From the NCBI GenBank assembly GCA_029261715.1, contig JAJDAT010000026.1:1-64000 (forward strand): DNA of 64,000 nt. Direction: 5' to 3'. Source of the stretch: Nitrospinia bacterium. GTDB taxonomy: Bacteria > Nitrospinota > Nitrospinia > Nitrospinales > JAJDAT01. Positions 34,422-43,458 of the stretch are shown one piece after another; the first letter of the stretch is position 1; every line of letters starts with the position of its first letter. A program made the position numbers and the translations under genes. The notes beneath the pieces were generated by a model. It had not been told where the DNA came from. It was given only the letters and a program-made list of their open reading frames with translations, and did no database searches.

Positions 34422-35327
34422 TTATTTCTTTTTAATTTTTAGAAGCGTTTCAGCGGCTTTTTTTCTAAGTTCGGGAGATAAACTTTGGTTTTCTGCCGAA
34501 GTTTCTAATAGCCTGATCCAGCGGTTGCCTTTTTGGGTTTGGATAATATCTAATGCAGAGTTTTGAACGATTGGATTAGAGTCGTCCAATTGCTCTTGAA
34601 TCGAATTGAACCACCTGTTGTTATCAATTTCTTTTAATCTGTATTGAGCTTCTTCCCTTACCATTTCATTCTTATCACCTAAAGCTAAGTAAAGAGCCTG
34701 CAAAGCCGTATCAGAACCTAATTGACCAAGTTCTTTGATAGCTTCCAATCGAATCAAAAAATCAGGATTTTTTAATTGGGAAAGCCAATGGTAAGCGACA
34801 ACGCTTTCTTCGACTTTTTTTGCTAGAGACCCTATTCCTGATTGATATCCGTTATGGCGGTGACCTTGCTCGTAGTTTTCCGGTTCAGATATGTTCGGAG
34901 CTCTTTGACCATTCTTATTTTGTAACGCTAAAGAGTTATTTTTCTTTAAAGACGAAAGAATAATAATCGATTTAATACTTTTATTTTTTTTCAATAAGTC
35001 TTTAGATAACATGTCAGAGTGAACAAATACGGTGTTTAGCGGCAAAATATCTTTGATGCCTTTTTCTAAAGGTTGGTTTTGTATTTTGGCGTAAATTGTT
35101 GCTTTGGGAAGATTATTATATGTAAAACGAATTCCAGTTTTTTCTGTCAGTTCTTTTATAACCTCGATTAAAGGTATACCTGTAATATCTGCAGAAATAT
35201 GGGAATCTTTTATGAAAATCTTTAGAGACTCGCTGTTTTGGGCAAAGCTATCCAACGAGGTTAAGACAAAGATTAAAAAAACTAAAAGAGGTTTTAATAA
35301 GCTATTTTTTAAATAAACTTTTTCCAA
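34422..35327 (-). CDS. Exported STN-like domain plus HEAT-repeat protein
   Basis: 301 residues from a TTG at 35325-35327. A longer in-frame ATG at 35384 overlaps the upstream gene more and hides the signal peptide, whereas the TTG gives a typical one (about 1-30, ending LDSFA) with GGAAAG about ten bases upstream. An STN/secretin-TonB short N-terminal-like domain follows (LIEVIKELTEKTGIRFTY, LEKGIKDILPL), then HEAT-type repeats from about 175 (LIRLEAIKELGQLGSDTALQ, MVREEAQYRLKEI, PELRKKAAETLL). No secretin barrel is attached. Probably a periplasmic scaffold; it is translationally coupled to the lipoprotein gene upstream (26-bp overlap). The partner is unknown. Confidence 0.65.
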   Translation of the reverse strand: MEKVYLKNSLLKPLLVFLIFVLTSLDSFAQNSESLKIFIKDSHISADITGIPLIEVIKELTEKTGIRFTYNNLPKATIYAKIQNQPLEKGIKDILPLNTVFVHSDMLSKDLLKKNKSIKSIIILSSLKKNNSLALQNKNGQRAPNISEPENYEQGHRHNGYQSGIGSLAKKVEESVVAYHWLSQLKNPDFLIRLEAIKELGQLGSDTALQALYLALGDKNEMVREEAQYRLKEIDNNRWFNSIQEQLDDSNPIVQNSALDIIQTQKGNRWIRLLETSAENQSLSPELRKKAAETLLKIKKK

Positions 35328-35652
35328 GTGGTTTTTCTTTCCACTTATAAATGATCCCCTTTTTATTTGCATAAAATCCGACAAGTTTTGTTGGGGGAGA
35401 GTAGTTATCCAGATAGTTGACTCTAGTTTCGCCTGGAACTTTGTTGTAAATGACTAAGACGCCGCCTTTTTCCAAGCGTACTTTTTTATGAGGTTTACCC
35501 CATTCCTCAACTAATTCAGAAATGTGGGCTCCTTTCCAAGAGTTGTACATTCCGGGTGTTGTGCATCCTAGCCCAAGGACTATTTGCAATAAAAGAAAAA
35601 AACCGAAAACATTTGATTTTATTGGAAGTTTTATCATTTTTTTCACGCTCAT
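35302..35652 (-). CDS. Small lipoprotein, BamE/SmpA-like fold possible
   Basis: 116 residues with a signal peptide ending in a lipobox (LGLG-Cys30), so lipid-anchored and probably in the outer membrane. The mature part has a helix then strands: ISELVEEWGKPHKKVRLEKGG and VLVIYNKVPGE, a pattern like the small BamE/SmpA-type outer-membrane lipoproteins (helix, GxP, then strands). A start five codons downstream is equally possible. It overlaps and precedes the STN-HEAT gene, suggesting the two act together in the envelope. Confidence 0.65.
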   Translation of the reverse strand: MSVKKMIKLPIKSNVFGFFLLLQIVLGLGCTTPGMYNSWKGAHISELVEEWGKPHKKVRLEKGGVLVIYNKVPGETRVNYLDNYSPPTKLVGFYANKKGIIYKWKEKPLGKSLFKK

Positions 35653-35881
35653 TTTTTTATTGTATAGCGCTTTTTTTTCAAAACAAAACCTAAGTTTAAT
35701 ATCAGGTTTGAATCGATCTATTTCAAATTCGAAGTAATCTATTTTACTGAATAAAATTCGGATTTGACCGTAATGAATTTACGGTCGGTAAAAATTATAT
35801 CAATAAGGATAGAGAATTTTTTAAGCTTGGAGAGTCTGGCGTAGGTTAGGAGGGAATACGATGCGTGGCGCAAATTATTTT

Positions 35882-37858
35882 TTATGAATCCGATTCGTAT
35901 TTTTTTCGATATTTTTCATAAACGTTTTCGCTGATAAATAACTCTACCATGTCGTGATCTAATTCGTCTTTTCGGGCCATATCTCTTAAGATTGTATAAA
36001 CTTGGCTAAGAGGCATGGATTTTTTATAAGGTCTGTCAGATGCGGTCAAGGCTTCAACAATGTCGGTGACAGCCATCAGTTTTCCCTGGAGGGGAATTTC
36101 ATCTCCCTTCAGACCTAGAGGATATCCTTTCCCATTGATAAATTCATGGTGTGCCCCTGCAAAATGTGGAATACCTGCCAGTTTTTTAGTGAAAGGAATT
36201 TGTTTCAACATTTTTATAGTCATAGCCGCATGAGCTTGCATTTTTTTTCTTTCGGCTTCAGTGATACTGCCTTTTCGAATACAAAGATTCATCAACTCGT
36301 CTTCGCGCAAAAGAGCTTGCTCCTGATTGTTGTCGTCTATAAAGGTTATTTGTGAAATTTTTTTGAGTCTCTCAATTTTTTCGTCTTCCAAGAACTCTCC
36401 AGGTTCGTTACATTTAACCAAAAAAAGACGAATGTCTTCGAGTTCATCGAGCTTGTTTTTCATTGCTTCATCTAATTTTATTATCTCTTCGGTTGAGGAG
36501 CCCTGTTTTATTAAAGCAATTTTCTGGAGATGGCTTTCAGACTTTGTCTTTTGAACGATATATCGCAAGCGTAGATCAATAAATTCCACTCGGTCGAAAA
36601 TAGTCTGTAATTTTTTTCCTTTTTCCACAATTTCAACTGGGGTGGTGACCTTTCCGATGTCGTGCATCAATCCAGCCATTTTTAATTCATACATTTCATC
36701 TGGATTAAATTTTATATGTTGAAATTTTCCTTCCTTTTGTTCGTTCATGACATCGGCCATGGTCATTGTTAAATGAGCCACGCGTCGTATATGGCCTCCG
36801 GTGACAGGAGACTTTTCGTCGATAGCAGTTGCCATGACGTCGACAAAGGATTCAAAAAGCTGTTCCATGTCGTTGATCAAGCTTAGCTTGGTCATGGCTA
36901 CCGCGGCTTGAGATGAAATCGATTCTGCAAATCTTTCAGAGCGTTTTCGAAATGGAAATATTTCGCCAGTCATTAAATTCATAGCATTAAAAAGATGCAA
37001 AACTCCAATTACATCATTTTCGTGGTTTAGAAGAGGAACAGCTAGCAGAGATTTTGTTTGATATCCAAACTTTTGATCGAAGTTTTTAATCAGCTCCATA
37101 TTGAAAAGGTTATTCTCATATACGTTGGGAACGTTGACGGTAACCTTTTTCAGGGCTATAAGCCCCGCAATATTGTTTTCGTTTAAATCCAGAGGAGTAA
37201 AGGGAAAACCCATGGGACATCCGGGTTGTTCGATCAAGTTTATATTCAAACTTTTACAATGCGCGATTTTGAAATTGAGACGACCGTCTTCTAAAAGGCA
37301 AAGCCAGGCTGAATCTGCAGTTGTGATTTTTAAAGAATTAGAAATAATCATTTCTAGTAGTGTAGAAAGATTATTTTTTGCCGAAAGCTCCTTACCAATT
37401 TCCGTTAAATCGTGAACGACTTTTTCTAAGTCTTTGTTGGCTCGAGATAAATTTTTAAGTAATTGGTTGTTTTCTGTTTGTAATCTTTTCTTTTCAAGAG
37501 CCTGTTGAGCTGCAATGGTAATGGTTTCGTGAATATTTTCATCTTTTAAAATAAAACTGCTGGCTCCAAACTTTATTGCTTCAATGGCGTTGGATATATC
37601 TTTGTCGCCGGTCAAAATGATGATTGGGATTGTTATATGAGAATCTTTAAGGCGGTTGATGAGTTCGAGTCCTCCCATCTTTGGCATGTGTATATCCGTA
37701 ATGAGTAGTTCGAAATCATGAGTATGAAATAGCGTTTCAAGAGCTTCTTCTCCGTCTTTTGCCGCAATGACGTTGAAATGAGAAAGTTCAAGTATCTCAG
37801 AGAGTATTTCTCTCATAAAAGCGTCATCGTCAACTATGAGAACTTTTTCATTTGCCAT
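35882..37858 (-). CDS. Response regulator with GAF and HD-GYP domains (c-di-GMP phosphodiesterase type)
   Basis: 658 residues. Receiver domain 1-120 with Asp10/Asp11 and phosphoacceptor Asp55; coiled linker 120-155; GAF domain about 160-325; HD-GYP domain about 335-640 with His356, the HD pair at 399-400 (MHDIGK), HH at 570-571 and GYP at 578-580. HD-GYP enzymes hydrolyse c-di-GMP, so it opposes the GGDEF protein at 6710-7666. The segment between HD and GYP is about 110 residues longer than usual (about 417-528, highly charged and helical). No kinase gene is adjacent. It is monocistronic with a long upstream region. Confidence 0.9.
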   Translation of the reverse strand: MANEKVLIVDDDAFMREILSEILELSHFNVIAAKDGEEALETLFHTHDFELLITDIHMPKMGGLELINRLKDSHITIPIIILTGDKDISNAIEAIKFGASSFILKDENIHETITIAAQQALEKKRLQTENNQLLKNLSRANKDLEKVVHDLTEIGKELSAKNNLSTLLEMIISNSLKITTADSAWLCLLEDGRLNFKIAHCKSLNINLIEQPGCPMGFPFTPLDLNENNIAGLIALKKVTVNVPNVYENNLFNMELIKNFDQKFGYQTKSLLAVPLLNHENDVIGVLHLFNAMNLMTGEIFPFRKRSERFAESISSQAAVAMTKLSLINDMEQLFESFVDVMATAIDEKSPVTGGHIRRVAHLTMTMADVMNEQKEGKFQHIKFNPDEMYELKMAGLMHDIGKVTTPVEIVEKGKKLQTIFDRVEFIDLRLRYIVQKTKSESHLQKIALIKQGSSTEEIIKLDEAMKNKLDELEDIRLFLVKCNEPGEFLEDEKIERLKKISQITFIDDNNQEQALLREDELMNLCIRKGSITEAERKKMQAHAAMTIKMLKQIPFTKKLAGIPHFAGAHHEFINGKGYPLGLKGDEIPLQGKLMAVTDIVEALTASDRPYKKSMPLSQVYTILRDMARKDELDHDMVELFISENVYEKYRKKYESDS

Positions 37859-38097
37859 TTCTTTGACTCAAAAATTATAGTATTTACATGTATAAAGGAG
37901 TTTGGTTTCCAGTTTTGAGAAATGATTTTCATCCATTTTCGATTAAAGAATTTTCTTTCATGATGGATGGTTTCTACTAATGGTTTTGAGTTTATGTTTT
38001 TTTATTAGAATAAAATTCTAAGAAACTTTGACCCAAATTCCCCATTGGACGTTAAAAACCAATTAAAATTTGCATTATTAGATAAATTTTTGTTGAG

Positions 38098-38115
38098 TTG
38101 TAACCAAATTGTAAC
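38098..38115 (+). promoter_or_regulatory. Pho-box-like direct repeat (7+4+7)
   Basis: TTGTAAC, four bases, TTGTAAC: two identical 7-mers with an 11-bp period, the geometry of a PhoB/OmpR-family dimer site. The sequence differs from the E. coli consensus CTGTCAT. It lies 83 bp before the micro-ORF and about 430 bp before the YeiH-type gene. Confidence 0.35.
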
Positions 38116-38180
38116 ATTTAATGGCTTTGTTGTGAACGACTGTCTGTTTAAGTGGGGGCTTTTTCGGAGAGGAAAACAGA

Positions 38181-38261
38181 ATGCAAGATATTGGGAAGTT
38201 GATTTTTTACGTTATTTCTAGAGATAGAGGTACTGCGAGGGCTCTCTTCAATCTGTTATGA
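38181..38261 (+). CDS. Possible 26-residue micro-protein
   Basis: ATG at 38181 with GGAGAGG eight bases upstream, reading MQDIGKLIFYVISRDRGTAR and six more residues to TGA. The centre is hydrophobic and the C-terminus basic. The strong ribosome-binding site is the only support; it could be a leader peptide or chance. Confidence 0.25.
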   Translation: MQDIGKLIFYVISRDRGTARALFNLL

Positions 38262-38531
38262 ATCGATAAATCTACATAATATTTAACGTCTCCTCATGGT
38301 ATTCGAGTTTTAGTTTTTTATCTGATTTGAAAAGCTAGTTTTTTGATTTTGGACATTGAGTTCCCTTGATATTTTTGTTGAAAAGTTTAAAGCTAAACCT
38401 TTTTATAGGCTTTTCTAGAACTATTATAATTAGGGAAATTTAAAAATGGAGACTCATAATAAATTTTTGTTGTCTTTAATAACTCCATTTGTCGAAGGTA
38501 GCTAAATACGGTTGATAAATTATTTAAAATA

Positions 38532-40271
38532 ATGAAAAAAAACGAAAGTGTTGAAAATTTGAAATTAAGTGGATGGAGTGATCTTTGGATAAAAGAAGAT
38601 TACTGGGCGATATGGCTTGGGTGTTTTCTTATAGTCTTCGGGATATTTATTTATCTGCTTAACCCACCCAAAGGGCTTGATGACAAACTTCGCAAATATA
38701 ACCTTGTTTTAGAAGAGGAGCAAAGGAGAGCTCCTTTTAGAACTATAAAATGGTATGAAGCTTTAGACGCTAAAGCTAAATTGCGAGCGACTGGAGAAAA
38801 CTATTCAAAAACGATCAAACGCTGGACGCATAAACCTCATAAATGGTCAGAGAATCCTATTTCTTCTTTTAGATTAACCTCAGAAGGGGCGCGGGAAAAG
38901 AAGGAAAAAGCGACTAAGCGTTATTTGAATCTTCAAAGAAAAAGCGATGGTTTAAAACTGCAAGCCTTAAAAGCGGAGCAAGATGCTTCGAAGAAAAAAT
39001 TCAAAGAAGATATCTTAAATCAATCTGCTATTAAACTTATAAACCAATATCGAGAAGCGTTACGAGAAACAAAATCAGCCAAAAAGAGAACAAACGCTAG
39101 ACCCTATAATCAAATTGGATATTTGGTTTTAGTTGGACTTGCTATGGGGATTTTTTTTGGTATTGGTTATAAGTTTATTCAGGGAGAATTTTGGGGGTTT
39201 TTAAAGGGTTTTGGGTTGGTTTTTGCATTGTCTGTATTAGCTTTCTTTTGTGCATCGCAAATTGAAATTAAGACTTTGGGAATAGGTTATGCCGCTTGGG
39301 CTATAGCGCTTGGTTTAACGATTGCCAATACAATCGGAACGCCAATGTGGGCTAGGCCGGCTGTTCAAGTTGAGTACTACATTAAAACGGGTTTGGTTTT
39401 GCTCGGTGCGGAAGTTTTATTTGGCAAAATATTAAGTATTGGGGTTCCTGGAATTTTTGTAGCATGGGTTGTTACTCCTGTGGTGTTATTAACAACCTTT
39501 TGGTTTGGGCAAAAAGTTTTAAAAATAACTTCAAAATCCTTAAATATAACAATTTGTGCGGATATGTCTGTTTGTGGCGTTTCTGCCGCGATTGCTACCG
39601 CCGCCGCGTGTAAGGCAAAAAAAGAAGAGTTAACTTTGGCAATAGGACTATCGTTAATATTTACTTCGATAATGATGGTTGTGATGCCAAATTTTATCAA
39701 GGCTGTTGGAATGGACCCCATACTGGGTGGGGCATGGATGGGTGGGACCATTGACGCTACAGGAGCTGTCGCGGCAGCCGGCGCTTTTTTGGGGGATAAG
39801 GCCCTATATGTGGCGGCCACTATCAAGATGATTCAAAATATTTTGATTGGCGTTGTTGCGTTTTGTGTCGCGCTTTATTGGGCTTTAAAGGTGGAGCAGG
39901 ATTCGAATGCAGGCCAAAAACCGTCTGCTATGGAAATTTGGTATCGATTTCCCAAGTTTGTTATTGGGTTTATTATTGCCTCGATTGTTCTATCTTTAGT
40001 TTATGAAACTTTGGGACATGATTTTGGCGAAGCGGTTGTTACGCATGGAGTGATTAAAGGATGGACGAAGATTTGGCGAGGGTGGTTCTTTTGTTTAGCC
40101 TTTGTCAGTATTGGGTTATCGACAGACTTTCGGGAATTGAAAAGCTATTTTAAGGGAGGTAAACCGCTTATTTTATATGTGTGTGGACAATCACTAAATT
40201 TGATTCTTACTCTTGGGATGGCTTATTTGATGTTTTATATAGTTTTTCCAGAAATTACTGCAGCTATTTGA
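38532..40271 (+). CDS. YeiH-type (UPF0324) putative sulfate exporter with N-terminal TM/coiled-coil extension
   Basis: 579 residues; classical YeiH proteins are about 330-350. Residues about 205-575 form the UPF0324 membrane core with roughly ten helices and family motifs GLALTIAN-like (LGLTIANTIG), IKTGLVLLGAEVLFG, ITICADMSVCGVSAAIA and WMGGTIDATGAVAAAGA. The preceding about 200 residues are an extra helix (about 26-45) and a long charged coiled coil (about 110-195). Family function is annotated as sulfate or sulfonate export with thin experimental support. AT-rich start without a clear Shine-Dalgarno sequence. It stands alone. Confidence 0.82.
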   Translation: MKKNESVENLKLSGWSDLWIKEDYWAIWLGCFLIVFGIFIYLLNPPKGLDDKLRKYNLVLEEEQRRAPFRTIKWYEALDAKAKLRATGENYSKTIKRWTHKPHKWSENPISSFRLTSEGAREKKEKATKRYLNLQRKSDGLKLQALKAEQDASKKKFKEDILNQSAIKLINQYREALRETKSAKKRTNARPYNQIGYLVLVGLAMGIFFGIGYKFIQGEFWGFLKGFGLVFALSVLAFFCASQIEIKTLGIGYAAWAIALGLTIANTIGTPMWARPAVQVEYYIKTGLVLLGAEVLFGKILSIGVPGIFVAWVVTPVVLLTTFWFGQKVLKITSKSLNITICADMSVCGVSAAIATAAACKAKKEELTLAIGLSLIFTSIMMVVMPNFIKAVGMDPILGGAWMGGTIDATGAVAAAGAFLGDKALYVAATIKMIQNILIGVVAFCVALYWALKVEQDSNAGQKPSAMEIWYRFPKFVIGFIIASIVLSLVYETLGHDFGEAVVTHGVIKGWTKIWRGWFFCLAFVSIGLSTDFRELKSYFKGGKPLILYVCGQSLNLILTLGMAYLMFYIVFPEITAAI

Positions 40272-40301
40272 ATAATAGTTAGAGGACCTCTCTACATTAT
40301 T
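40271..40301. terminator. Weak hairpin between convergent genes
   Basis: AATAAT and ATTATT enclose AGAGG-A-CCTCT, giving an interrupted stem across the 25-bp convergent junction and into both stop codons. There is no T-run, so its efficiency is doubtful. Confidence 0.3.
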
Positions 40302-41229
40302 CAGGAAGAGGATCGTTTTTTAGTTCGGAAGGATCAATATCAAATTTTTTGAAAATCTGGGATTTGACGCGCCGAGATTTGGCCGCCCATTGAGTGTCTT
40401 CTATTTCTAAATATTGTTTTTCAGCTAATTCAACGTGTTGGAGAGCGGTTAAAGCGTCTTCTTTTTGATAATAGCACATTGCTAAATTGAAGTGAGCTCC
40501 GGGTAAATTAGGCTCAAGCTCCAATGCGGCTTTAGAATATTTTATAGCTTGATCATAATCTTTAAGTTTTAAATAGGCTCCGCTTAAAGTTAGTTTTGTA
40601 GCTTTATCTTTGGGATCCAAAAAAGCGGCTTGCTTAAGTACCTTTATGGCGGCTTTTCTTTTGCCTTTTCTCATGTAGATATTCCCGATGACCTGAAAAG
40701 GCATCGGTAATTTGGGATCCAGCCGCAAGGCATTTCGTGCATGACTTAAAGCAATGTCCATACGGCCTCTCAAATAACTGAGTCGACTAAAAAGAGCGTG
40801 TGCTTTTGCCGATTCTGGATCAAGCTCTACGGCTTTTTCCGCTAAGGGGAAGGCAAACCTTTCTTGGCCTAGAATTAAACCTAATTCGGCGGCCGCTAGC
40901 ATATAATCGAGGTTTTCAGGGGCCTCTGTCATTAAAGCGGTTAAAATAGGTTTAGCTTCTTCGTATTTTTTTTCCTCAATCAAGTTTTTAGCGAGAGCGA
41001 ATTGTTCGTTAACTACTGGGGCTTTTTCCTCAGTTTTTTCTTCAGACCCTTCTCCGCCTTGAGTGAAATAGAAACCAGCTGCCCCGCCTAGTAATAAAAC
41101 AACTGCGGCAGCAATGATAATTAGTTTCTTTTTTGATTTTCCGTCGCCTTCTTCTTCAAATTCAAGTTCTTCTTCAGCTTCGCCAGATTCCCCCTCAGCG
41201 GGTTCTTCTACATCTTCGTCATCACTCAT
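40297..41229 (-). CDS. Membrane-anchored TPR protein
   Basis: 310 residues. A very acidic N-terminus (1-32) and a KSKKK stop-transfer precede one membrane helix (about 36-56); the rest is about six tetratricopeptide repeats (about 75-290, e.g. AFPLAEKAVELDPESAKAHA, AIKYSKAALELEPNLPGAHF). Topology is probably N-in with periplasmic TPRs. TPRs are protein scaffolds; no enzymatic domain is present and the partner is unknown. It may belong with the TPR-rich gene 295 bp upstream on the same strand, but the gap argues for separate transcription. Confidence 0.8.
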   Translation of the reverse strand: MSDDEDVEEPAEGESGEAEEELEFEEEGDGKSKKKLIIIAAAVVLLLGGAAGFYFTQGGEGSEEKTEEKAPVVNEQFALAKNLIEEKKYEEAKPILTALMTEAPENLDYMLAAAELGLILGQERFAFPLAEKAVELDPESAKAHALFSRLSYLRGRMDIALSHARNALRLDPKLPMPFQVIGNIYMRKGKRKAAIKVLKQAAFLDPKDKATKLTLSGAYLKLKDYDQAIKYSKAALELEPNLPGAHFNLAMCYYQKEDALTALQHVELAEKQYLEIEDTQWAAKSRRVKSQIFKKFDIDPSELKNDPLPE

Positions 41230-41523
41230 GTTAAATCCGAAATATTGAAGTTTGAGTTTGGATAGATCTTAATACTCATCAGTCGATAGAATAATAGGTC
41301 TATTGCGAAAAATTTCGCTTTGCATTCAAAAATATAATTTAATCTAATATTTGCAAAATCTCTCACTATGATCTCTTGCAGTAAATATTAACAAAACATT
41401 TTGAATATGTCGAAGAGGCATAATGAATTATTTTGGAATCGGGCAAGAATTTCGCCTAATAATTAGTCGTGAAAAGTGAGATGAAAGAGAATTAATTTTT
41501 GAGTCCAAAAATAGTTGTTTGAT

Positions 41524-43458
41524 CTACGGCCTATTTTTTTTTAAAGAGTTAAGCTGACTACGATTACCTTCTGGTATTTTAAATCCTAATTTTTCTGCCT
41601 GGTCGTAATGAAATTTTGCCTTTTTATAGTTTTTCTTCAAAATATTTAATCCCCCCAAGTTAAAATGTGCTTCTGCAAAGTCTGGTTGCAATCGAATTGC
41701 GATGGTACTTTCTTTGATCGCTTTATCTATAAGGCCGCTCCGTCTATATACTTCAGCTAAGTTGAAGTGAGAATTGTGATCGGCGGGGTTGATCTTTAAA
41801 CCTGCTTTATATGATGTGAGAGCGTCTTGTAATCGACCATTTTTTTCGTAAACTTCTGCCAAGGAAAAGTGAGCCTCAGCCAACTTGGGATTTAGTTGTA
41901 GAGACTTTAAAAATGTTTTCTCAGCTTTTAGATTATCGCCTGTCTTAGAAAAAATAACTCCCATATGATGAATTGCTCTAGCGTCGCCTGGTTTAATTTT
42001 TTCTGCGCTTTGATATAGCCGCAAAGATTTTTCAAAGTGTTCTTTTTTTTCATAAGCAAGGCCCAAACTTTTATATGAAAAAGAAAAGTCCACAAGTGAA
42101 ATAGGTTTAAAAGCAATTAAAGCAATTACTAATAAAAATACTCCAAAAAAGGTTAAGCGCTTCTGACTGGCACGGCGTATTTGTTTCACTCCTTCCAGCG
42201 CAAACATTGCAGAAAATGGCAATAAAATAGGAGCTATGGGTATTCGGTACCTTGAGGTAACAAAAAATAAAATGACGGATGCGGCATAAGTAATAATGAA
42301 TCCATAGATTAAATAAAACTTAGGACCGGTCCAGAGAAACAACGTTATTCCTAAAGTAGCTGATAAAACAACAATGCCAAACGAAAGTATACCTATGTTC
42401 AGGGCAGGAGTTAAAGTTTTAAGAAATTGATAATCATAATTATCGGGTATCTCGTAATTATTAAAAAATAAGAACGATTTTTTCCCAATTAGCCCAATAA
42501 ACTGCATCGGATAATCAGTAATGAAATTTAACGTTTTTTTAAACCAGAAACGAGAAACCTCAGAAGGTTTTAAGGGACGCCCTTCTAGAGTTTCCGCTCT
42601 TTTTCGAAAATCCGTTTCTTCAAACTCGGGATTAGGTCTCACAAACCCCAATCTAGTGTAGTTGCCTTTAGCGTCGGGGTTGTTGCCGATATAAAAGTTT
42701 GCTCCAGCCTGATAGCTAGTAACTACAAGGTCTCCAGATAAAATGTAATTCCTTAATGTCATGGGAAAAACACATAACGTCATCCCTAAAGTAAAAATAA
42801 AAAGGTTTATTAATTTTTTCCCAGTTTTGGTTTTAGGGAATGCAAATAATATCCATAAAGCTGTGGCTGGATATAATAAAAGATAGTTTCCTCTTAAAGC
42901 GATATTGATTCCTAGTAATATGCCTCCATAAAAGATGATGGAGTTTTTCGGCGTATCGCATGACCGCAACAAAGTTAGAATAAAAAGACAAGAGAAGAAT
43001 AAAGAAAGCGTAACTTTTAAAATGAGAATTGAGTAAAAAATGAATGGCCCATAAAGAGCGCAGAATCCGGCGCTGTAAATAGCGACTTTACGATTAAATA
43101 GCGATTCGCCAATTCTATAAATCAACCAGACTGTGCCTGTTGATAACGCAATTTGGATTCCTTGAACAACGGATATGTTTTGACCAAATATTTTGTAAAT
43201 TATGGCCAAAAAATATGGATAAAGCGGGGCTTGATAAAATGCCGAGTCGCCCAACCATCCTTTGTTTAATAGCTTCAGAGCTTTTAAGTGATAACCCTCT
43301 GCGTCGACTAATAGTATGGAACCCAAGTCGGTTGATTGAAATTGAATCCAATAAGCTATCCGGATTCCAGTAGCCAAAATTAGAATTAAGGCGATCGGAA
43401 GGTTAGGCTTAAAGTTTTTAAGAAAATGATTTTCAGAGTATTTCAATGAGTGATTCAC
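41524..43458 (-). CDS. GT39/ArnT-like membrane glycosyltransferase fused to TPRs
   Basis: 644 residues. The N-terminal about 430 form ten to twelve helices with the PMT/ArnT-type early acidic loop motif (LLVDAEGYHLKAL near 47-59) and a periplasmic loop before YYIGNNPDAKG-like sequences, as in dolichyl/undecaprenyl-phosphate-sugar transferases. About 460-630 are five TPRs (AEKTFLKSLQLNPKLAEAHF, ALTSYKAGLKINPADHNSHF), expected in the periplasm. It likely transfers a lipid-linked sugar to a protein or lipid, with TPRs to pick the target. Its ATG overlaps the stop of the yjbQ gene upstream by four bases (ATGA). Confidence 0.78.
   Translation of the reverse strand: MNHSLKYSENHFLKNFKPNLPIALILILATGIRIAYWIQFQSTDLGSILLVDAEGYHLKALKLLNKGWLGDSAFYQAPLYPYFLAIIYKIFGQNISVVQGIQIALSTGTVWLIYRIGESLFNRKVAIYSAGFCALYGPFIFYSILILKVTLSLFFSCLFILTLLRSCDTPKNSIIFYGGILLGINIALRGNYLLLYPATALWILFAFPKTKTGKKLINLFIFTLGMTLCVFPMTLRNYILSGDLVVTSYQAGANFYIGNNPDAKGNYTRLGFVRPNPEFEETDFRKRAETLEGRPLKPSEVSRFWFKKTLNFITDYPMQFIGLIGKKSFLFFNNYEIPDNYDYQFLKTLTPALNIGILSFGIVVLSATLGITLFLWTGPKFYLIYGFIITYAASVILFFVTSRYRIPIAPILLPFSAMFALEGVKQIRRASQKRLTFFGVFLLVIALIAFKPISLVDFSFSYKSLGLAYEKKEHFEKSLRLYQSAEKIKPGDARAIHHMGVIFSKTGDNLKAEKTFLKSLQLNPKLAEAHFSLAEVYEKNGRLQDALTSYKAGLKINPADHNSHFNLAEVYRRSGLIDKAIKESTIAIRLQPDFAEAHFNLGGLNILKKNYKKAKFHYDQAEKLGFKIPEGNRSQLNSLKKNRP

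Larger units (their letters stand above)
37859..38531. other. 673-bp intergenic region with Pho-box-like repeat and a micro-ORF
   Basis: Lies between the divergent HD-GYP and YeiH-type genes. It holds the direct repeat at 38098-38115 and a 26-codon ORF with a good Shine-Dalgarno sequence at 38181-38261. No ORF of normal size, tRNA or terminator hairpin is evident. Its length for this compact region suggests a small RNA or an extended control region. Confidence 0.5.

Noticed and set aside
39377-39826. 149-codon open frame on the minus strand inside the YeiH-type gene
   Set aside because: Antisense shadow of a conserved membrane core, low-complexity Ala/Val/Ile composition and no ribosome-binding site.
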